Shown: positions 25,495 to 34,715 of the stretch, in pieces
Layout: each line of letters begins with the position of its first letter
How positions within the stretch are numbered: the first letter of the stretch is position 1
From: Pontibacter ummariensis
Lineage (GTDB): Bacteria > Bacteroidota > Bacteroidia > Cytophagales > Hymenobacteraceae
NCBI RefSeq assembly: GCF_900188175.1
Contig: NZ_FZOQ01000022.1
Span: 1 to 64,000 of the forward strand
Length of the DNA: 64,000 nt
Direction: 5' to 3'
Made by a program: the position numbers and the translations under genes
The notes under the pieces: generated by a model
The model's input: the letters and a program-made list of their open reading frames with translations, nothing else
What the model was told of the DNA's origin: nothing
The model's database searches: none

Positions 25495-27897
25495 ATGAAA
25501 AGAATAATCAAAAAAGTAGCAGTGCTTGGCTCCGGTGTAATGGGCTCTCGTATTGCCTGCCACTTTGCCAACATTGGCGTGCAGGTGCTGCTACTCGATA
25601 TCGTTCCGAAAGAGCTGACGCCGGAAGAAGAGAAAAAGGGGCTGACGCTGGAGAGCAAAGCCGTGCGCAACCGTTTGGTGAACGGCCACCTGCAGGCGGC
25701 AATCAACTCCAACCCTTCGCCGCTTTACAGCAAGCCCGACGCGCGCCTGATCCAGACGGGTAACTTTGAGGACGACATGAAGGACATCGCTACCGCCGAC
25801 TGGACGATAGAGGTAGTAGTTGAGAACCTGAAGATAAAGAAACTGGTGTACGACCAGGTAGAGCAGTACCGTAAACAAGGTACCCTTATCACCTCCAATA
25901 CATCGGGTATTCCGATCCACCTGATGGCAGAGGGGCGTTCTGACGATTTTAAAAAGAACTTCTGCGGTACGCACTTCTTTAACCCGCCGCGTTACCTCAA
26001 GCTGCTGGAAATTATCCCTACGCCGGATACAGACAAGGAAGTGGTAGACTTCCTGATGCATTACGGTGACCTGTACCTGGGTAAGACCACCGTCCTGGCG
26101 AAAGATACACCTGCCTTTATTGCGAATCGTGTGGGCATCTATGGCATCATGCAAACGCTGAAGGCCATGGAGAAAACAGGGCTAAGCATAGATGAAGTAG
26201 ATAAGATTACAGGACCAATCATTGGCCGTCCGAAGTCTGCTACTTTCCGCACACTGGATGTGGTAGGCCTGGACACCACCGTGAACGTAGCCAATGGCCT
26301 GTACCAAGCAGGGGAGAAGGATGAGGCACGCGAGCTCTTCAAGATTCCAGACTACGTGCAGAAGATGGTAGAAAATAAGTGGCTGGGAGACAAAACAGGC
26401 CAGGGCTTCTACAAAAAAACGAAGGATGCCAAAGGCAAGACAGAGATTCTGACGCTGGACTTGGGTACCATGGAGTACGGGCCGAAGCAGAAGGTGAAGT
26501 TTCAGAGCCTGGAAGCCCTGAAGCCAATTGATGACCTGAGGAAGCGCATTAAAGTATTTTCTCAGCAGAACGATAAAGCCGCGCAGTTTTTCAACGAGAC
26601 ACTGTTTGGCCTGTTCCAGTATGTGTCTAACCGCATCCCGGAAATTTCGGATGAACTCTACCGTATCGACGATGCCTTGCGTGCTGGCTTCGGTTGGGAG
26701 TTAGGGCCGTTCGAGTACTGGGATGCCATCGGGGCCCGAGAAGGTGCACAGCGTATGACAGAGGCAGGTTATAAGCCTGCAGGCTGGGTACTGGAGATGC
26801 TGGAGCATCAGCAAGAGTCTTTCTACATTGTAGAAAATGGCACACGCCGCTACTACGACATTCAAAGTAAAGAATACAAAGCTATTCCAGGGGCAGAGAA
26901 CTTCATTATCCTGGATAACCTGCGTGGCAGTAAGACAGTCTGGAAAAACAGTGGCGCTACCCTCATCGACTTAGGCGATGGCATCCTGAACGTGGAGTTT
27001 CACACCAAGATGAACACCATAGGAGGTGATGTAATCGCTGGCCTGAACAAAGGCATTGAGATCGCCGAGAAAGACTTCCGGGGGATGGTGGTGGGCAGTG
27101 ATGCCGCTAACTTCTCAGCCGGTGCGAACGTGGGGCTCATCTACATGTACGCTTTGGAGCAGGAGTACGACGAGATCAACTTTATGATCAAGCAGTTCCA
27201 GGACACCATGATGCGCATGCGCTACTCCGCTATACCAGTGGTTGGTACGCCTCATGGGTTAACGCTGGGTGGTGGTTGCGAGCTAAACCTGCACTGCGAT
27301 CACATTCAGGCCGCTGCTGAGACTTATATGGGCTTGGTAGAGTTCGGTGTTGGGCTAATCCCGGGTGGGGGTGGTACCAAAGAAATGGCGCTGCGTGCCT
27401 CCGAGGCATATGAGGAAGGCGATATAGAGTACAACACCCTCAAAAACATCTACCTGAACATCGGTATGGCAAAAGTCTCTACCTCTGCGAAAGAGGCCAT
27501 GGACTTAGGCTATATCCGAAGGGGGGATGGTATTACGATCAACAACAGCCGTCTGATAGCGGATGCCAAGGCACAGGCTATCCTGCTGGCAGAGGAAGGA
27601 TATACTAAGCCGGTTCAGAAAACGAACATTAAAGTGCAGGGTAGAGGAGGTTTGGGTATGTTCCTGACAGGTGCCAACGCCATGTATACCGGCCGCTATA
27701 TCTCCGAGCACGATAAGAAGATCTCCCATAAACTGGCTTATGTTATGTGCGGTGGTGATCTGTCGGCCCCAACTGAGGTGAGCGAGCAGTACCTGCTGGA
27801 CCTGGAGCGTGAAGCTTTCCTGTCGCTGACAGGGGAGCGCAAGACACTGGAGCGTATTCAGAGCATCCTGACCACAGGCAAACCGCTAAGAAATTAA
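25495..27897 (+). CDS. fadJ: 3-hydroxyacyl-CoA dehydrogenase/enoyl-CoA hydratase fusion
   Basis: 800 aa. The NAD-binding glycine loop VLGSGVMGSRIA is at 8-19, the 3-hydroxyacyl-CoA dehydrogenase catalytic His lies in GTHFFNPPRYLKLLEI near 160, and a second helical dehydrogenase domain follows. The carboxy-terminal part (about 500-700) is a crotonase fold with GTPHGLTLGGGCEL and VEFGVGLIPGGGGTKEM carrying the paired glutamates. The order is dehydrogenase first, hydratase last, opposite to enterobacterial FadB/FadJ. Two middle steps of beta-oxidation in one chain. The gene symbol is by function. Confidence 0.9.
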   Translation: MKRIIKKVAVLGSGVMGSRIACHFANIGVQVLLLDIVPKELTPEEEKKGLTLESKAVRNRLVNGHLQAAINSNPSPLYSKPDARLIQTGNFEDDMKDIATADWTIEVVVENLKIKKLVYDQVEQYRKQGTLITSNTSGIPIHLMAEGRSDDFKKNFCGTHFFNPPRYLKLLEIIPTPDTDKEVVDFLMHYGDLYLGKTTVLAKDTPAFIANRVGIYGIMQTLKAMEKTGLSIDEVDKITGPIIGRPKSATFRTLDVVGLDTTVNVANGLYQAGEKDEARELFKIPDYVQKMVENKWLGDKTGQGFYKKTKDAKGKTEILTLDLGTMEYGPKQKVKFQSLEALKPIDDLRKRIKVFSQQNDKAAQFFNETLFGLFQYVSNRIPEISDELYRIDDALRAGFGWELGPFEYWDAIGAREGAQRMTEAGYKPAGWVLEMLEHQQESFYIVENGTRRYYDIQSKEYKAIPGAENFIILDNLRGSKTVWKNSGATLIDLGDGILNVEFHTKMNTIGGDVIAGLNKGIEIAEKDFRGMVVGSDAANFSAGANVGLIYMYALEQEYDEINFMIKQFQDTMMRMRYSAIPVVGTPHGLTLGGGCELNLHCDHIQAAAETYMGLVEFGVGLIPGGGGTKEMALRASEAYEEGDIEYNTLKNIYLNIGMAKVSTSAKEAMDLGYIRRGDGITINNSRLIADAKAQAILLAEEGYTKPVQKTNIKVQGRGGLGMFLTGANAMYTGRYISEHDKKISHKLAYVMCGGDLSAPTEVSEQYLLDLEREAFLSLTGERKTLERIQSILTTGKPLRN

Positions 27898-27939
27898 GCG
27901 AGGTTGGTATTAAGCATTTGCAGCAACGGCTGCACGTTC

Positions 27940-28332
27940 TTTGTCATTCTGTAAAGAAACTTGGTTGAAGAAAGTTTAAGCTTTAGCTATGCATGGTCAT
28001 AATTACTTCGTCTATATCATTACGAATCCAGGTAGAACAGTGCTTTACACTGGTGTGACAAATGATCTGCGAGTAAGGCTTGATCAGCACAAAGTAAATC
28101 GGGGAAAGCCGGAAAGCTTTGCTGGCCGCTACTACTGTTACCAATTACTGTACTACGAGTGGTATACTTATGTGCAGCATGCAATAGAGCGGGAGAAGGA
28201 GCTGAAGTTGCTAAGTCGTGAACAGAAGATGACCCTTATCAAAAGTGAGAATCCATACTTACGTTTTTTAAAAGTTGATGATTAAACACATGCTTAACCT
28301 CCCAGCCACCAAGATCCTTACAGGATGACAAA
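27940..28332 (+). mobile_element. Inverted-repeat cassette carrying a GIY-YIG nuclease gene
   Basis: Left terminus 27940-27967 and right terminus 28305-28332 are inverted repeats of about 28 bases: both contain TTTGTCATYCTGTAA (14 of 15 identical) followed by a related CTTGGTKG block. Between them is a single 98-aa GIY-YIG ORF and little else. It sits in the fadJ-fadA junction, normally a short spacer. No transposase and no obvious target duplication are present. Confidence 0.65.
27989..28285 (+). CDS. Single-domain GIY-YIG endonuclease
   Basis: 98 aa, the whole protein being one nuclease domain. The signature reads VYIITNP...LYTGVTNDLRVRLDQHK (tyrosines 9 and 20, arginines 28/30, His34) and EREKELKLLSREQK with the likely metal-binding Glu69. 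This is the COG2827/UvrC-like type common as scattered small genes in Bacteroidota. It lies inside an inverted-repeat cassette within the beta-oxidation operon; a role in moving or maintaining the cassette is plausible but unproven. Confidence 0.9.
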   Translation: MHGHNYFVYIITNPGRTVLYTGVTNDLRVRLDQHKVNRGKPESFAGRYYCYQLLYYEWYTYVQHAIEREKELKLLSREQKMTLIKSENPYLRFLKVDD

Positions 28333-28381
28333 ATAGAATAGATAGTAAAGCTGAAGTATAAACTATAAAAAGAGCATCAAA

Positions 28382-29560
28382 ATGAACAATGCATATATCG
28401 TAGCCGGGTTTCGTAGCGCAGTGGGGAAAGCCCCGCGTGGCGTTTTCCGGTTCACAAGACCTGATGACCTGGCTGCTGATGTCATCAAGCACCTCTTGAG
28501 TACTGTGCCTGCCCTGGACCCGGAGCGCGTGGACGACCTGATTGTGGGGAACGCTGTGCCGGAGGCAGAGCAAGGCCTGCAGATAGGCCGCATGATCTCG
28601 CTGCTGGCCCTGCCTATGTCCGTGTCGGGCATGACCGTGAACCGCTACTGTGGCTCAGGCTTGGAAACTATCGCGTTGGCTGCTAACCGCATCAGCGCCG
28701 GGATGGCCGACTGTATCATTGCCGGTGGCGCGGAGTCGATGTCGATGGTGCCGACTGCTGGCTGGAAGACGGCTCCGAACTACCACATCGCGAAAAACAA
28801 CCCGGACTGGTACCTGAGCATGGGCTTAACAGCTGAGGCGGTGGCCAACGATTACAATGTTTCACGTGAAGACCAGGATGAGTTCGCGTTAAAGTCGCAC
28901 CAGAAAGCTTTGAATGCGATTGAGCAGGGCTACTTTAAAGAGCAGATCGTGCCGATTACGGTAGAGGAGACCTACCTGGATGAGAACGGCAAAAAGAAAA
29001 CCAGGACTTACGTGGTAGACACGGATGAAGGCCCTCGCCCGGATACTTCTCTGGAGAAGCTGGCGAAGTTGAAGCCCGTATTTGCAGCTGGTGGTTCGGT
29101 AACCGCTGGTAACTCTTCCCAGACGTCCGATGGAGCTGCTTTTGTGCTCGTGATGAGCGAGCGTATGGTGAAGGAGCTGAACCTGGAGCCAATCGCCCGA
29201 CTGGTAAGTTATGCCACGGGTGGCGTGGATCCCCGCATTATGGGCATGGGACCGATTGCGGCAGTGCCGAAAGCCCTGAAAATGGCCGGTATGACCTTAA
29301 ACGATATTGACCTGATTGAGATGAATGAAGCTTTTGCCGCCCAGTCGCTTGCTGTAATGCGCCACCTGGACTTCGACCCTGATAAGCTCAATGTTAGTGG
29401 CGGCGCTATTGCATTAGGCCATCCGCTTGGTTGTACAGGTACCAAACTAAGCGTACAGCAGTTCCATGAACTGCGTCGCCTTGGCAAGAAGTATGGCCTT
29501 GTTACAGCCTGTGTAGGAGGTGGCCAAGGAGTGGCAGGAGTCTACGAACTACTAAGGTAA
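28382..29560 (+). CDS. fadA: Acetyl-CoA C-acyltransferase (thiolase)
   Basis: 392 aa. Nucleophile Cys90 in VNRYCGSGLET, NEAFAAQSLAVMRH, GGAIALGHPLGCTGTKL with the catalytic His, and the terminal CVGGGQGVAG with the second Cys. It cleaves 3-ketoacyl-CoA, the last step of beta-oxidation. Followed downstream by an inserted four-helix cassette and the acyl-CoA dehydrogenase gene. The gene symbol follows pathway position. Confidence 0.94.
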   Translation: MNNAYIVAGFRSAVGKAPRGVFRFTRPDDLAADVIKHLLSTVPALDPERVDDLIVGNAVPEAEQGLQIGRMISLLALPMSVSGMTVNRYCGSGLETIALAANRISAGMADCIIAGGAESMSMVPTAGWKTAPNYHIAKNNPDWYLSMGLTAEAVANDYNVSREDQDEFALKSHQKALNAIEQGYFKEQIVPITVEETYLDENGKKKTRTYVVDTDEGPRPDTSLEKLAKLKPVFAAGGSVTAGNSSQTSDGAAFVLVMSERMVKELNLEPIARLVSYATGGVDPRIMGMGPIAAVPKALKMAGMTLNDIDLIEMNEAFAAQSLAVMRHLDFDPDKLNVSGGAIALGHPLGCTGTKLSVQQFHELRRLGKKYGLVTACVGGGQGVAGVYELLR

Positions 29561-29574
29561 CCCTTTTGACAAAG

Positions 29575-30031
29575 GAAGAAGGACAAAGGACGAAGGATTT
29601 AAACACGTGACACACAACTTCAGAGAGCTAGTAGTATGGAAAGAGGCTATTCAGTTAGCCAAAGAAGTACATGAGCGTACTTCTGCTTTCCCCGCTTCTG
29701 AAAAGTTTGGCCTCACGTCACAGATAAATCGAGCTGTTGTTTCTGTTCCTTCTAACATCGCAGAAGGTTCTGGTAGAAGTACTAATAAAGACTTCCGGAA
29801 CTTCTTGGGCTTTGCTTTGGGCTCGTCTTATGAACTTGAAACACAGCTCTTATTAGCCAAGGAGTTTGGTTACTTGCCTGAGAAGCAGTTTGAAGTTCTA
29901 CTAGCAAGGTTAATAACCCTACAGAAGAAGATAAGTAGCCTAAAGAATAAATTAACAGATTGAGAAAACAGTATGAATCGTGAAGACAAAGAAGTCTTTT
30001 GTCCTTTGTCTTTCATCTAAAAGTCTAAAAA
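29575..30031 (+). mobile_element. Inverted-repeat cassette carrying a four-helix-bundle gene
   Basis: Left terminus 29575-29596 and right terminus 29996-30017 are inverted repeats, 18 of 22 positions identical, sharing GACAAAGGAC. The right side continues with AGTCTAAAAA to 30031, two bases before the acyl-CoA dehydrogenase ATG; this longer right end recurs at 20199-20235. The interior holds only the 118-aa S23-type ORF. It lies in the fadA-acyl-CoA dehydrogenase junction. Confidence 0.65.
29607..29963 (+). CDS. Four-helix-bundle protein (S23/IVP, Avd-like)
   Basis: 118 aa starting at GTG 29607. NFRELVVWKEAIQLAKEVH, FGLTSQINRAVVSVPSNIAEGSGR and FLGFALGSSYELETQL are the hallmarks of the family first met in 23S rRNA intervening sequences and related to the Avd accessory protein of diversity-generating retroelements. 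Basic, pentameric-barrel type in known members; nucleic-acid binding is known or proposed. Here it is alone in an inverted-repeat cassette with no reverse transcriptase or rRNA nearby. Confidence 0.9.
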   Translation: MTHNFRELVVWKEAIQLAKEVHERTSAFPASEKFGLTSQINRAVVSVPSNIAEGSGRSTNKDFRNFLGFALGSSYELETQLLLAKEFGYLPEKQFEVLLARLITLQKKISSLKNKLTD

Positions 30032-30033
30032 CC

Positions 30034-31833
30034 ATGGCAAACGAAACAGAAAATAAAACTACTACCATTAAAGGTGGGGAGTTTCTGATAAAGGAAACAG
30101 ACCCGCAGGATGTGTTTACCCCTGCTGATTTTAGCGAAGAGCAGCGCATGATGGCTCAGACCTGTCTGGACTTTGTGCGGGATGAAGTAAACCCTTTGCT
30201 TGACCGGTTGGATGCTCATGAAGAAGGCCTGATGGAGAACCTGATGAAGAAAGCAGGTGAACTGGGGCTTTTTGCAGTGTCTGCCCCAGAGCAGTACGGG
30301 GGGCTGAACATGGACTTCAACACCTCGCTGTTAGTGACAGAATCTGTAGGAGGGGGGCATTCCTTCCCGGTGGCTTTTGCCGCGCATACGGGTATTGGCA
30401 CCCTGCCCATCCTTTACTTCGGTACAGATGAGCAAAAGCAGAAATACATCCCGAAGCTGGTGAGTGGCGAATGGATGTCGGCTTACTGTTTGACCGAGCC
30501 AGGTTCTGGCTCAGATGCCTTGGCTGCTAAGACAAAAGCTGTCCTGAATGAGGCAGGCACGCACTACATCCTGAACGGCCAGAAAATGTGGATCACTAAC
30601 GCTGGCTTTGCTGATGTGTTCGTGGTGTTTGCGCAAGTGGACGGAGACAAGTTTACGGGCTTTATTGTAGAGCGCGGCTTTCCTGGTGTAAGCCTTGGCA
30701 ACGAAGAGCACAAGATGGGCATCAAAGGTTCTTCTACCCGCCAGGTATTCTTTGAAGACTGCCAGGTGCCTAAGGAGAACGTGCTGGGCGAGATTGGCAA
30801 AGGTCACCTGATCGCCTTTAACATCCTGAACATTGGCCGTATCAAGTTAGGAGCTGCTACCTTGGGAGCCTCTAAGAAAGTAGCCAACCTATCGGTAAAA
30901 TATGCGAATGAGCGTCACCAGTTCAACCTCCCTATCTCTAAGTTCGGAGCTATCCGTCATAAACTGGCCGAGCAGGCTATCCGCATTTACGCGGTAGAGT
31001 CGGCCTTGTACCGTTGCGGTATGGACATTTACCGAAAAGAGCAGGAGCTAATGGCTGCCGGTAACGATGAGAATGAGGCACTGCTGGGTGCTGCACGTGA
31101 ATTTGCCGTGGAGTGCGCCATGCTGAAGGTAGAAGGCTCTGAAGTGCTGGACTATGTAGTGGACGAAGGGGTGCAGATTTATGGTGGTTACGGCTTCTCA
31201 GCCGACTATCCTATGGACCGCGCTTACCGTGACTCTCGTATCAACCGCATTTTTGAGGGAACTAATGAGATCAACCGCATGCTAACCGTGGACATGATCC
31301 TGAAGAAGGCCATGAAAGGGGAGCTAGACTTGATGGGGCCAGCCCAATCAGTACAGCAGGAATTGATGGCTATACCGGACTTTGGTGCCGGGGAGGAAGA
31401 AGGCTTGTTTACGGCAGAGCATAAGTACATTAAGAACCTGAAGAAAGCTATTCTGATGGTGGCTGGTACTGCTGTGCAGAAGTATATGAACTCCTTAGCT
31501 AAGGAGCAGGAGATTCTGATGAACATTGCGGACATGGCAATCAAAACGTATGTGGCAGAGTCTACATTGCTACGGGTAGAGAAGCTGGTAAGCCAAAGAG
31601 GCGAAGAGGCTGTAGCGAATGAAATAGACATTGTGCGTGTAACAGTGAACGATGCGGTTGACATAGCTTTTAAGGCTGGTAAAGAAGCAATCGCTGCCAT
31701 GACAGAAGGAGATGAGCAACGCTTGCTATTTATGGGCCTGAAGCGTTTTACGAAAAAAGACCTCTACAACACAAAAGAGGCGCGCAGACGAATTGCTGCC
31801 GCCATGATTGAGGCAGATGAATTTGTGTATTGA
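30034..31833 (+). CDS. Acyl-CoA dehydrogenase
   Basis: 599 aa from ATG 30034 (MANETENKTTTIKGGEFL); upstream in-frame sequence is cassette repeat. The amino-terminal helical domain is followed by YCLTEPGSGSDALAAKT, MWITNAGFADVFVVFAQ and the FAD-binding carboxy domain with QIYGGYGFSADYPMDRAYRDSRINRIFEGTNEINRM-type residues. The extra carboxy-terminal 170 residues place it in the VLCAD/ACAD9-like class. First oxidation step of beta-oxidation, last gene of the operon. Confidence 0.94.
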   Translation: MANETENKTTTIKGGEFLIKETDPQDVFTPADFSEEQRMMAQTCLDFVRDEVNPLLDRLDAHEEGLMENLMKKAGELGLFAVSAPEQYGGLNMDFNTSLLVTESVGGGHSFPVAFAAHTGIGTLPILYFGTDEQKQKYIPKLVSGEWMSAYCLTEPGSGSDALAAKTKAVLNEAGTHYILNGQKMWITNAGFADVFVVFAQVDGDKFTGFIVERGFPGVSLGNEEHKMGIKGSSTRQVFFEDCQVPKENVLGEIGKGHLIAFNILNIGRIKLGAATLGASKKVANLSVKYANERHQFNLPISKFGAIRHKLAEQAIRIYAVESALYRCGMDIYRKEQELMAAGNDENEALLGAAREFAVECAMLKVEGSEVLDYVVDEGVQIYGGYGFSADYPMDRAYRDSRINRIFEGTNEINRMLTVDMILKKAMKGELDLMGPAQSVQQELMAIPDFGAGEEEGLFTAEHKYIKNLKKAILMVAGTAVQKYMNSLAKEQEILMNIADMAIKTYVAESTLLRVEKLVSQRGEEAVANEIDIVRVTVNDAVDIAFKAGKEAIAAMTEGDEQRLLFMGLKRFTKKDLYNTKEARRRIAAAMIEADEFVY

Positions 31834-31855
31834 TTTCTGACCATTTTTATACTTG

Positions 31856-31892
31856 AAGAGGCCAGCTCCATAGGAGCTGGCCTCTTTTTTTG
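31856..31892 (+). terminator. Intrinsic terminator of the beta-oxidation operon
   Basis: AGAGGCCAGCTCC / GGAGCTGGCCTCT, four-base loop, then seven T, 23 bases after the stop. Confidence 0.92.
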
Positions 31893-32044
31893 TCGAGTAG
31901 CTTTCGAATGAACCTGGGCTGGTGTTTAGTCAGGCGAATGAAAAGTAATGAAAGTATTAGCGTACAGCTATTGTTTCGCGTGGAACTATGGGACACCCTC
32001 AAAGCTGAAAGGCAGTAGGGGCTAGCTTAGCTACCGGAGGCATC

Positions 32045-32461
32045 TTACAAAACACTTATCGGCTGTTTGTGCTCGTCTATTGCTACAAAGGTAAAGGTCC
32101 CATTTACCGCTTTCAGGCGAGTGTCGGAGTACATTTCCTCAATGTAAATCTCCACTTGTACTTTCAGGCTTTTATTACCTACACTAGTTACCCGTCCGAT
32201 CAACTCCACAATGGTTCCTGCCGGAATCGGTTGTGTAAAGTCAATCCTGTCTGATGATACCGTCACTACTCTCTTGCGGCAGAAGCGGATAGCTGTAATA
32301 AATGCAACCTCGTCCATCAGCTGCATTGCCGTGCCACCAAAAAGGGTGTCATAGGATTGGTAGTGTTGGGAAATACGGCTTTGAAAATACGGGTTTCGGA
32401 TTGCGCTATGCGTTCTTGTAAGTTCATGAGTATGGTTGTGTGCAAGGAACTTTTGAAGCAA
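32045..32461 (-). CDS. Acyl-CoA thioesterase, hotdog fold
   Basis: 138 aa; start TTG 32461 is the first plausible codon, none of the ATGs precede the conserved core. YDTLFGGTAMQLMDEVAFITAIRF is the hotdog central helix with the catalytic Asp, followed by SDRIDFTQPIPAGTIVELIGRVTSVG. Family members hydrolyse acyl-CoAs. It lies next to the beta-oxidation operon but on the opposite strand, convergent with it. Confidence 0.85.
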   Translation of the reverse strand: MLQKFLAHNHTHELTRTHSAIRNPYFQSRISQHYQSYDTLFGGTAMQLMDEVAFITAIRFCRKRVVTVSSDRIDFTQPIPAGTIVELIGRVTSVGNKSLKVQVEIYIEEMYSDTRLKAVNGTFTFVAIDEHKQPISVL

Positions 32462-32559
32462 GCCGAGGTGCTGTGTATTACGGCTACCATAGTTCCTATA
32501 GATGTAATGCTTTTAACAGGTTGGGGAGAAAGGAGAGCAGTAAGCGCTCTGAAGTAAAA

Positions 32560-34659
32560 TTAGCTAATTCTGCTCCAGTTTACCGTATTCGCGCTCAGCG
32601 ATTGTATATGGCGACGGATATTAGCATTCTGCGGCTGTTCCAGCTGTGGGTCCTCCTGTAGCGTGCGTTGCGCCGCTGCCCGAGCCTCCTGCAGTATGGG
32701 AGCGTCTTTAGCAAGATCGGCAATAAGTAGGTCCAGCACACCGCTCTGCTGCGTGCCCATCAGGTCGCCCGGACCGCGGAGCTTCAGGTCGATATCGGCA
32801 ATCTCAAAGCCATTGTTGGTCCGTACCATGGTCTCCAGGCGCGTTTTACTGTCTTTGCTCAGCTTATAGCCTGTCATCAGGATACAATAACTTTGCTCGG
32901 CTCCACGACCCACGCGGCCACGCAGCTGGTGCAACTGAGAAAGACCGAAACGTTCCGCGCTCTCGATCACCATTACCGAAGCATTTGGCACGTTTACGCC
33001 TACCTCAATCACCGTAGTGGCAACCATAATCTGCGTTTCGTGTTTCACAAAGCGCTGCATCTCGTAGTCTTTGTCCTGGGCTTTCATCTTGCCATGTACC
33101 ATGCTCACCTTAAACTCCGGAAAGGCTCGCTTCACGCTCTCGTAGCCATCCATCAGGTCCTTGTAGTTTTCCATCTGCTCAGACTCTTCTATCAGCGGAT
33201 ACACGATGTACACTTGCCTGCCCAGCTTTATCTGGTCGCGTATGAACTGAAACACACGCAGGCGATGACTATCAAAGCGGTGTACGGTTACGATTTCTTT
33301 ACGGCCAGCTGGCAATTCATCGATCACCGACACATCCAGATCGCCATACAGCGTCATAGCCAGTGTGCGGGGGATAGGGGTGGCCGTCATTACCAGTACG
33401 TGCGGGATAATGCGCGGATTTTTGCGCCAGAGCTTAGAGCGTTGCTCCACACCGAAGCGGTGCTGCTCATCCACGATGCACAGGCCCAGGTTCTGAAACT
33501 GTACCACGTCCTCCAGCAGGGCATGCGTGCCCACAATCATTTTCATCTCGCCGGAGCGCAACTGCTCGTGCAGTACTCTGCGCTCGCTGGCTTTTGTCGA
33601 GCCGGTTAGCTTCCCCAGGTTAATGCCTAGCCTGTCTGCAAATTGCTTCAGACCCACATAATGCTGGTCAGCCAGGATCTCGGTAGGGGCCATGAGTACG
33701 GATTGTGCGCCATTATCGGCGGCGATCAGCATGGTGATAAAGGCCACAATGGTCTTGCCCGAGCCCACATCGCCCTGCAGCAGGCGGTTCATCTGCTTTC
33801 CGGAAGTTAAGTCTCCATAAATCTCCTTCACTACGCGCTTCTGGGCGTTAGTCAGATCGAAGGCCATATGGTTTTTGTAAAACTCAGTAAGGGTAGGCAC
33901 CTGGGTAAACACCTGCCCCTGCAGATCGGCCTTGCGTACCACTTTCTGGCGGAACAGGCGCAGCTGTATGTAATAAAGCTCCTCAAACTTGAGCCTGAAC
34001 TTGGCCGCGTTATACTTCTCTACTGATTCCGGGAAATGTATATTTCGGTAGGCACTGGCTTTGTCTGTCAGGCGGTACTGGTCGATCAGGTCCGGCGAGA
34101 GCGACTCCTGTACCTGTGGAAGGGCCACCTTTAGCAGGTACTCCATCATTTTACTGATCACCTTGCTATCGATGCGATGGGCTTTGAGCTTTTCAGTGGT
34201 ATGGTACACGGGCTGCAGAAAAGAGGTCGTTTGTTTCTCCTCAGCCAGTTCTTCCAGTTCGGGGTGCGCCATGTTGAACTTGCCGTTGAATGCTGTAGGC
34301 TTGCCAAACACGATGTAGTCGGTATGGTTTTTCAGCGTTTTTTGCATCCATTTCACCCCTTTAAACCACACCAGTTCCAGCTGATCGCCGTTCTCATCCA
34401 CCAAAGTGGCTGCCAAGCGCTGTTTTCGGCCTTCGCCCAATAGCTCTTTCCCCCTTATACGACCGCGCACCTGCACATAAGGCATGCTCTCGTCCAGCTC
34501 GGCCACTTTATAGAACTGGGTGCGGTCGAGGTAGCGGAAAGGGTAGTGCTGGATAAGGTCGCCGTAGGTGAAGATGTTGAGTTCTTTCTGCAACAGCTCC
34601 GCCCGCATCGGTCCTACACCTTTCAGGAATTCTATTTTTGTGCTGAAAAAGTTGCTCAA
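32560..34659 (-). CDS. recG: ATP-dependent DNA helicase RecG
   Basis: 699 aa from TTG 34659 (giving SNFFSTKIEFLKGVGPMRAELL); another in-frame TTG lies at 34716, but its extra peptide does not resemble the family. An amino-terminal wedge/OB domain is followed by GDVGSGKTIVAF (Walker A), VDEQHRFG (Walker B), motif III VMTATPIPRTL, and carboxy motifs with GRVGRGAEQSYC and LKLRGPGDLMGTQQSG. Remodels stalled replication forks and Holliday junctions. The terminator upstream isolates it from gldD. Confidence 0.95.
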   Translation of the reverse strand: MSNFFSTKIEFLKGVGPMRAELLQKELNIFTYGDLIQHYPFRYLDRTQFYKVAELDESMPYVQVRGRIRGKELLGEGRKQRLAATLVDENGDQLELVWFKGVKWMQKTLKNHTDYIVFGKPTAFNGKFNMAHPELEELAEEKQTTSFLQPVYHTTEKLKAHRIDSKVISKMMEYLLKVALPQVQESLSPDLIDQYRLTDKASAYRNIHFPESVEKYNAAKFRLKFEELYYIQLRLFRQKVVRKADLQGQVFTQVPTLTEFYKNHMAFDLTNAQKRVVKEIYGDLTSGKQMNRLLQGDVGSGKTIVAFITMLIAADNGAQSVLMAPTEILADQHYVGLKQFADRLGINLGKLTGSTKASERRVLHEQLRSGEMKMIVGTHALLEDVVQFQNLGLCIVDEQHRFGVEQRSKLWRKNPRIIPHVLVMTATPIPRTLAMTLYGDLDVSVIDELPAGRKEIVTVHRFDSHRLRVFQFIRDQIKLGRQVYIVYPLIEESEQMENYKDLMDGYESVKRAFPEFKVSMVHGKMKAQDKDYEMQRFVKHETQIMVATTVIEVGVNVPNASVMVIESAERFGLSQLHQLRGRVGRGAEQSYCILMTGYKLSKDSKTRLETMVRTNNGFEIADIDLKLRGPGDLMGTQQSGVLDLLIADLAKDAPILQEARAAAQRTLQEDPQLEQPQNANIRRHIQSLSANTVNWSRIS

Positions 34660-34715
34660 GGCCTTTGGCTCGCTCTCGGTGTTAAAGGTGAAAGTATAGA
34701 ATACAAAAATAAACA

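Noticed and set aside
29607..29963. Diversity-generating retroelement or 23S rRNA intervening sequence
   Set aside because: The four-helix protein is related to those systems, but no reverse transcriptase, template/variable repeat or rRNA is present here.
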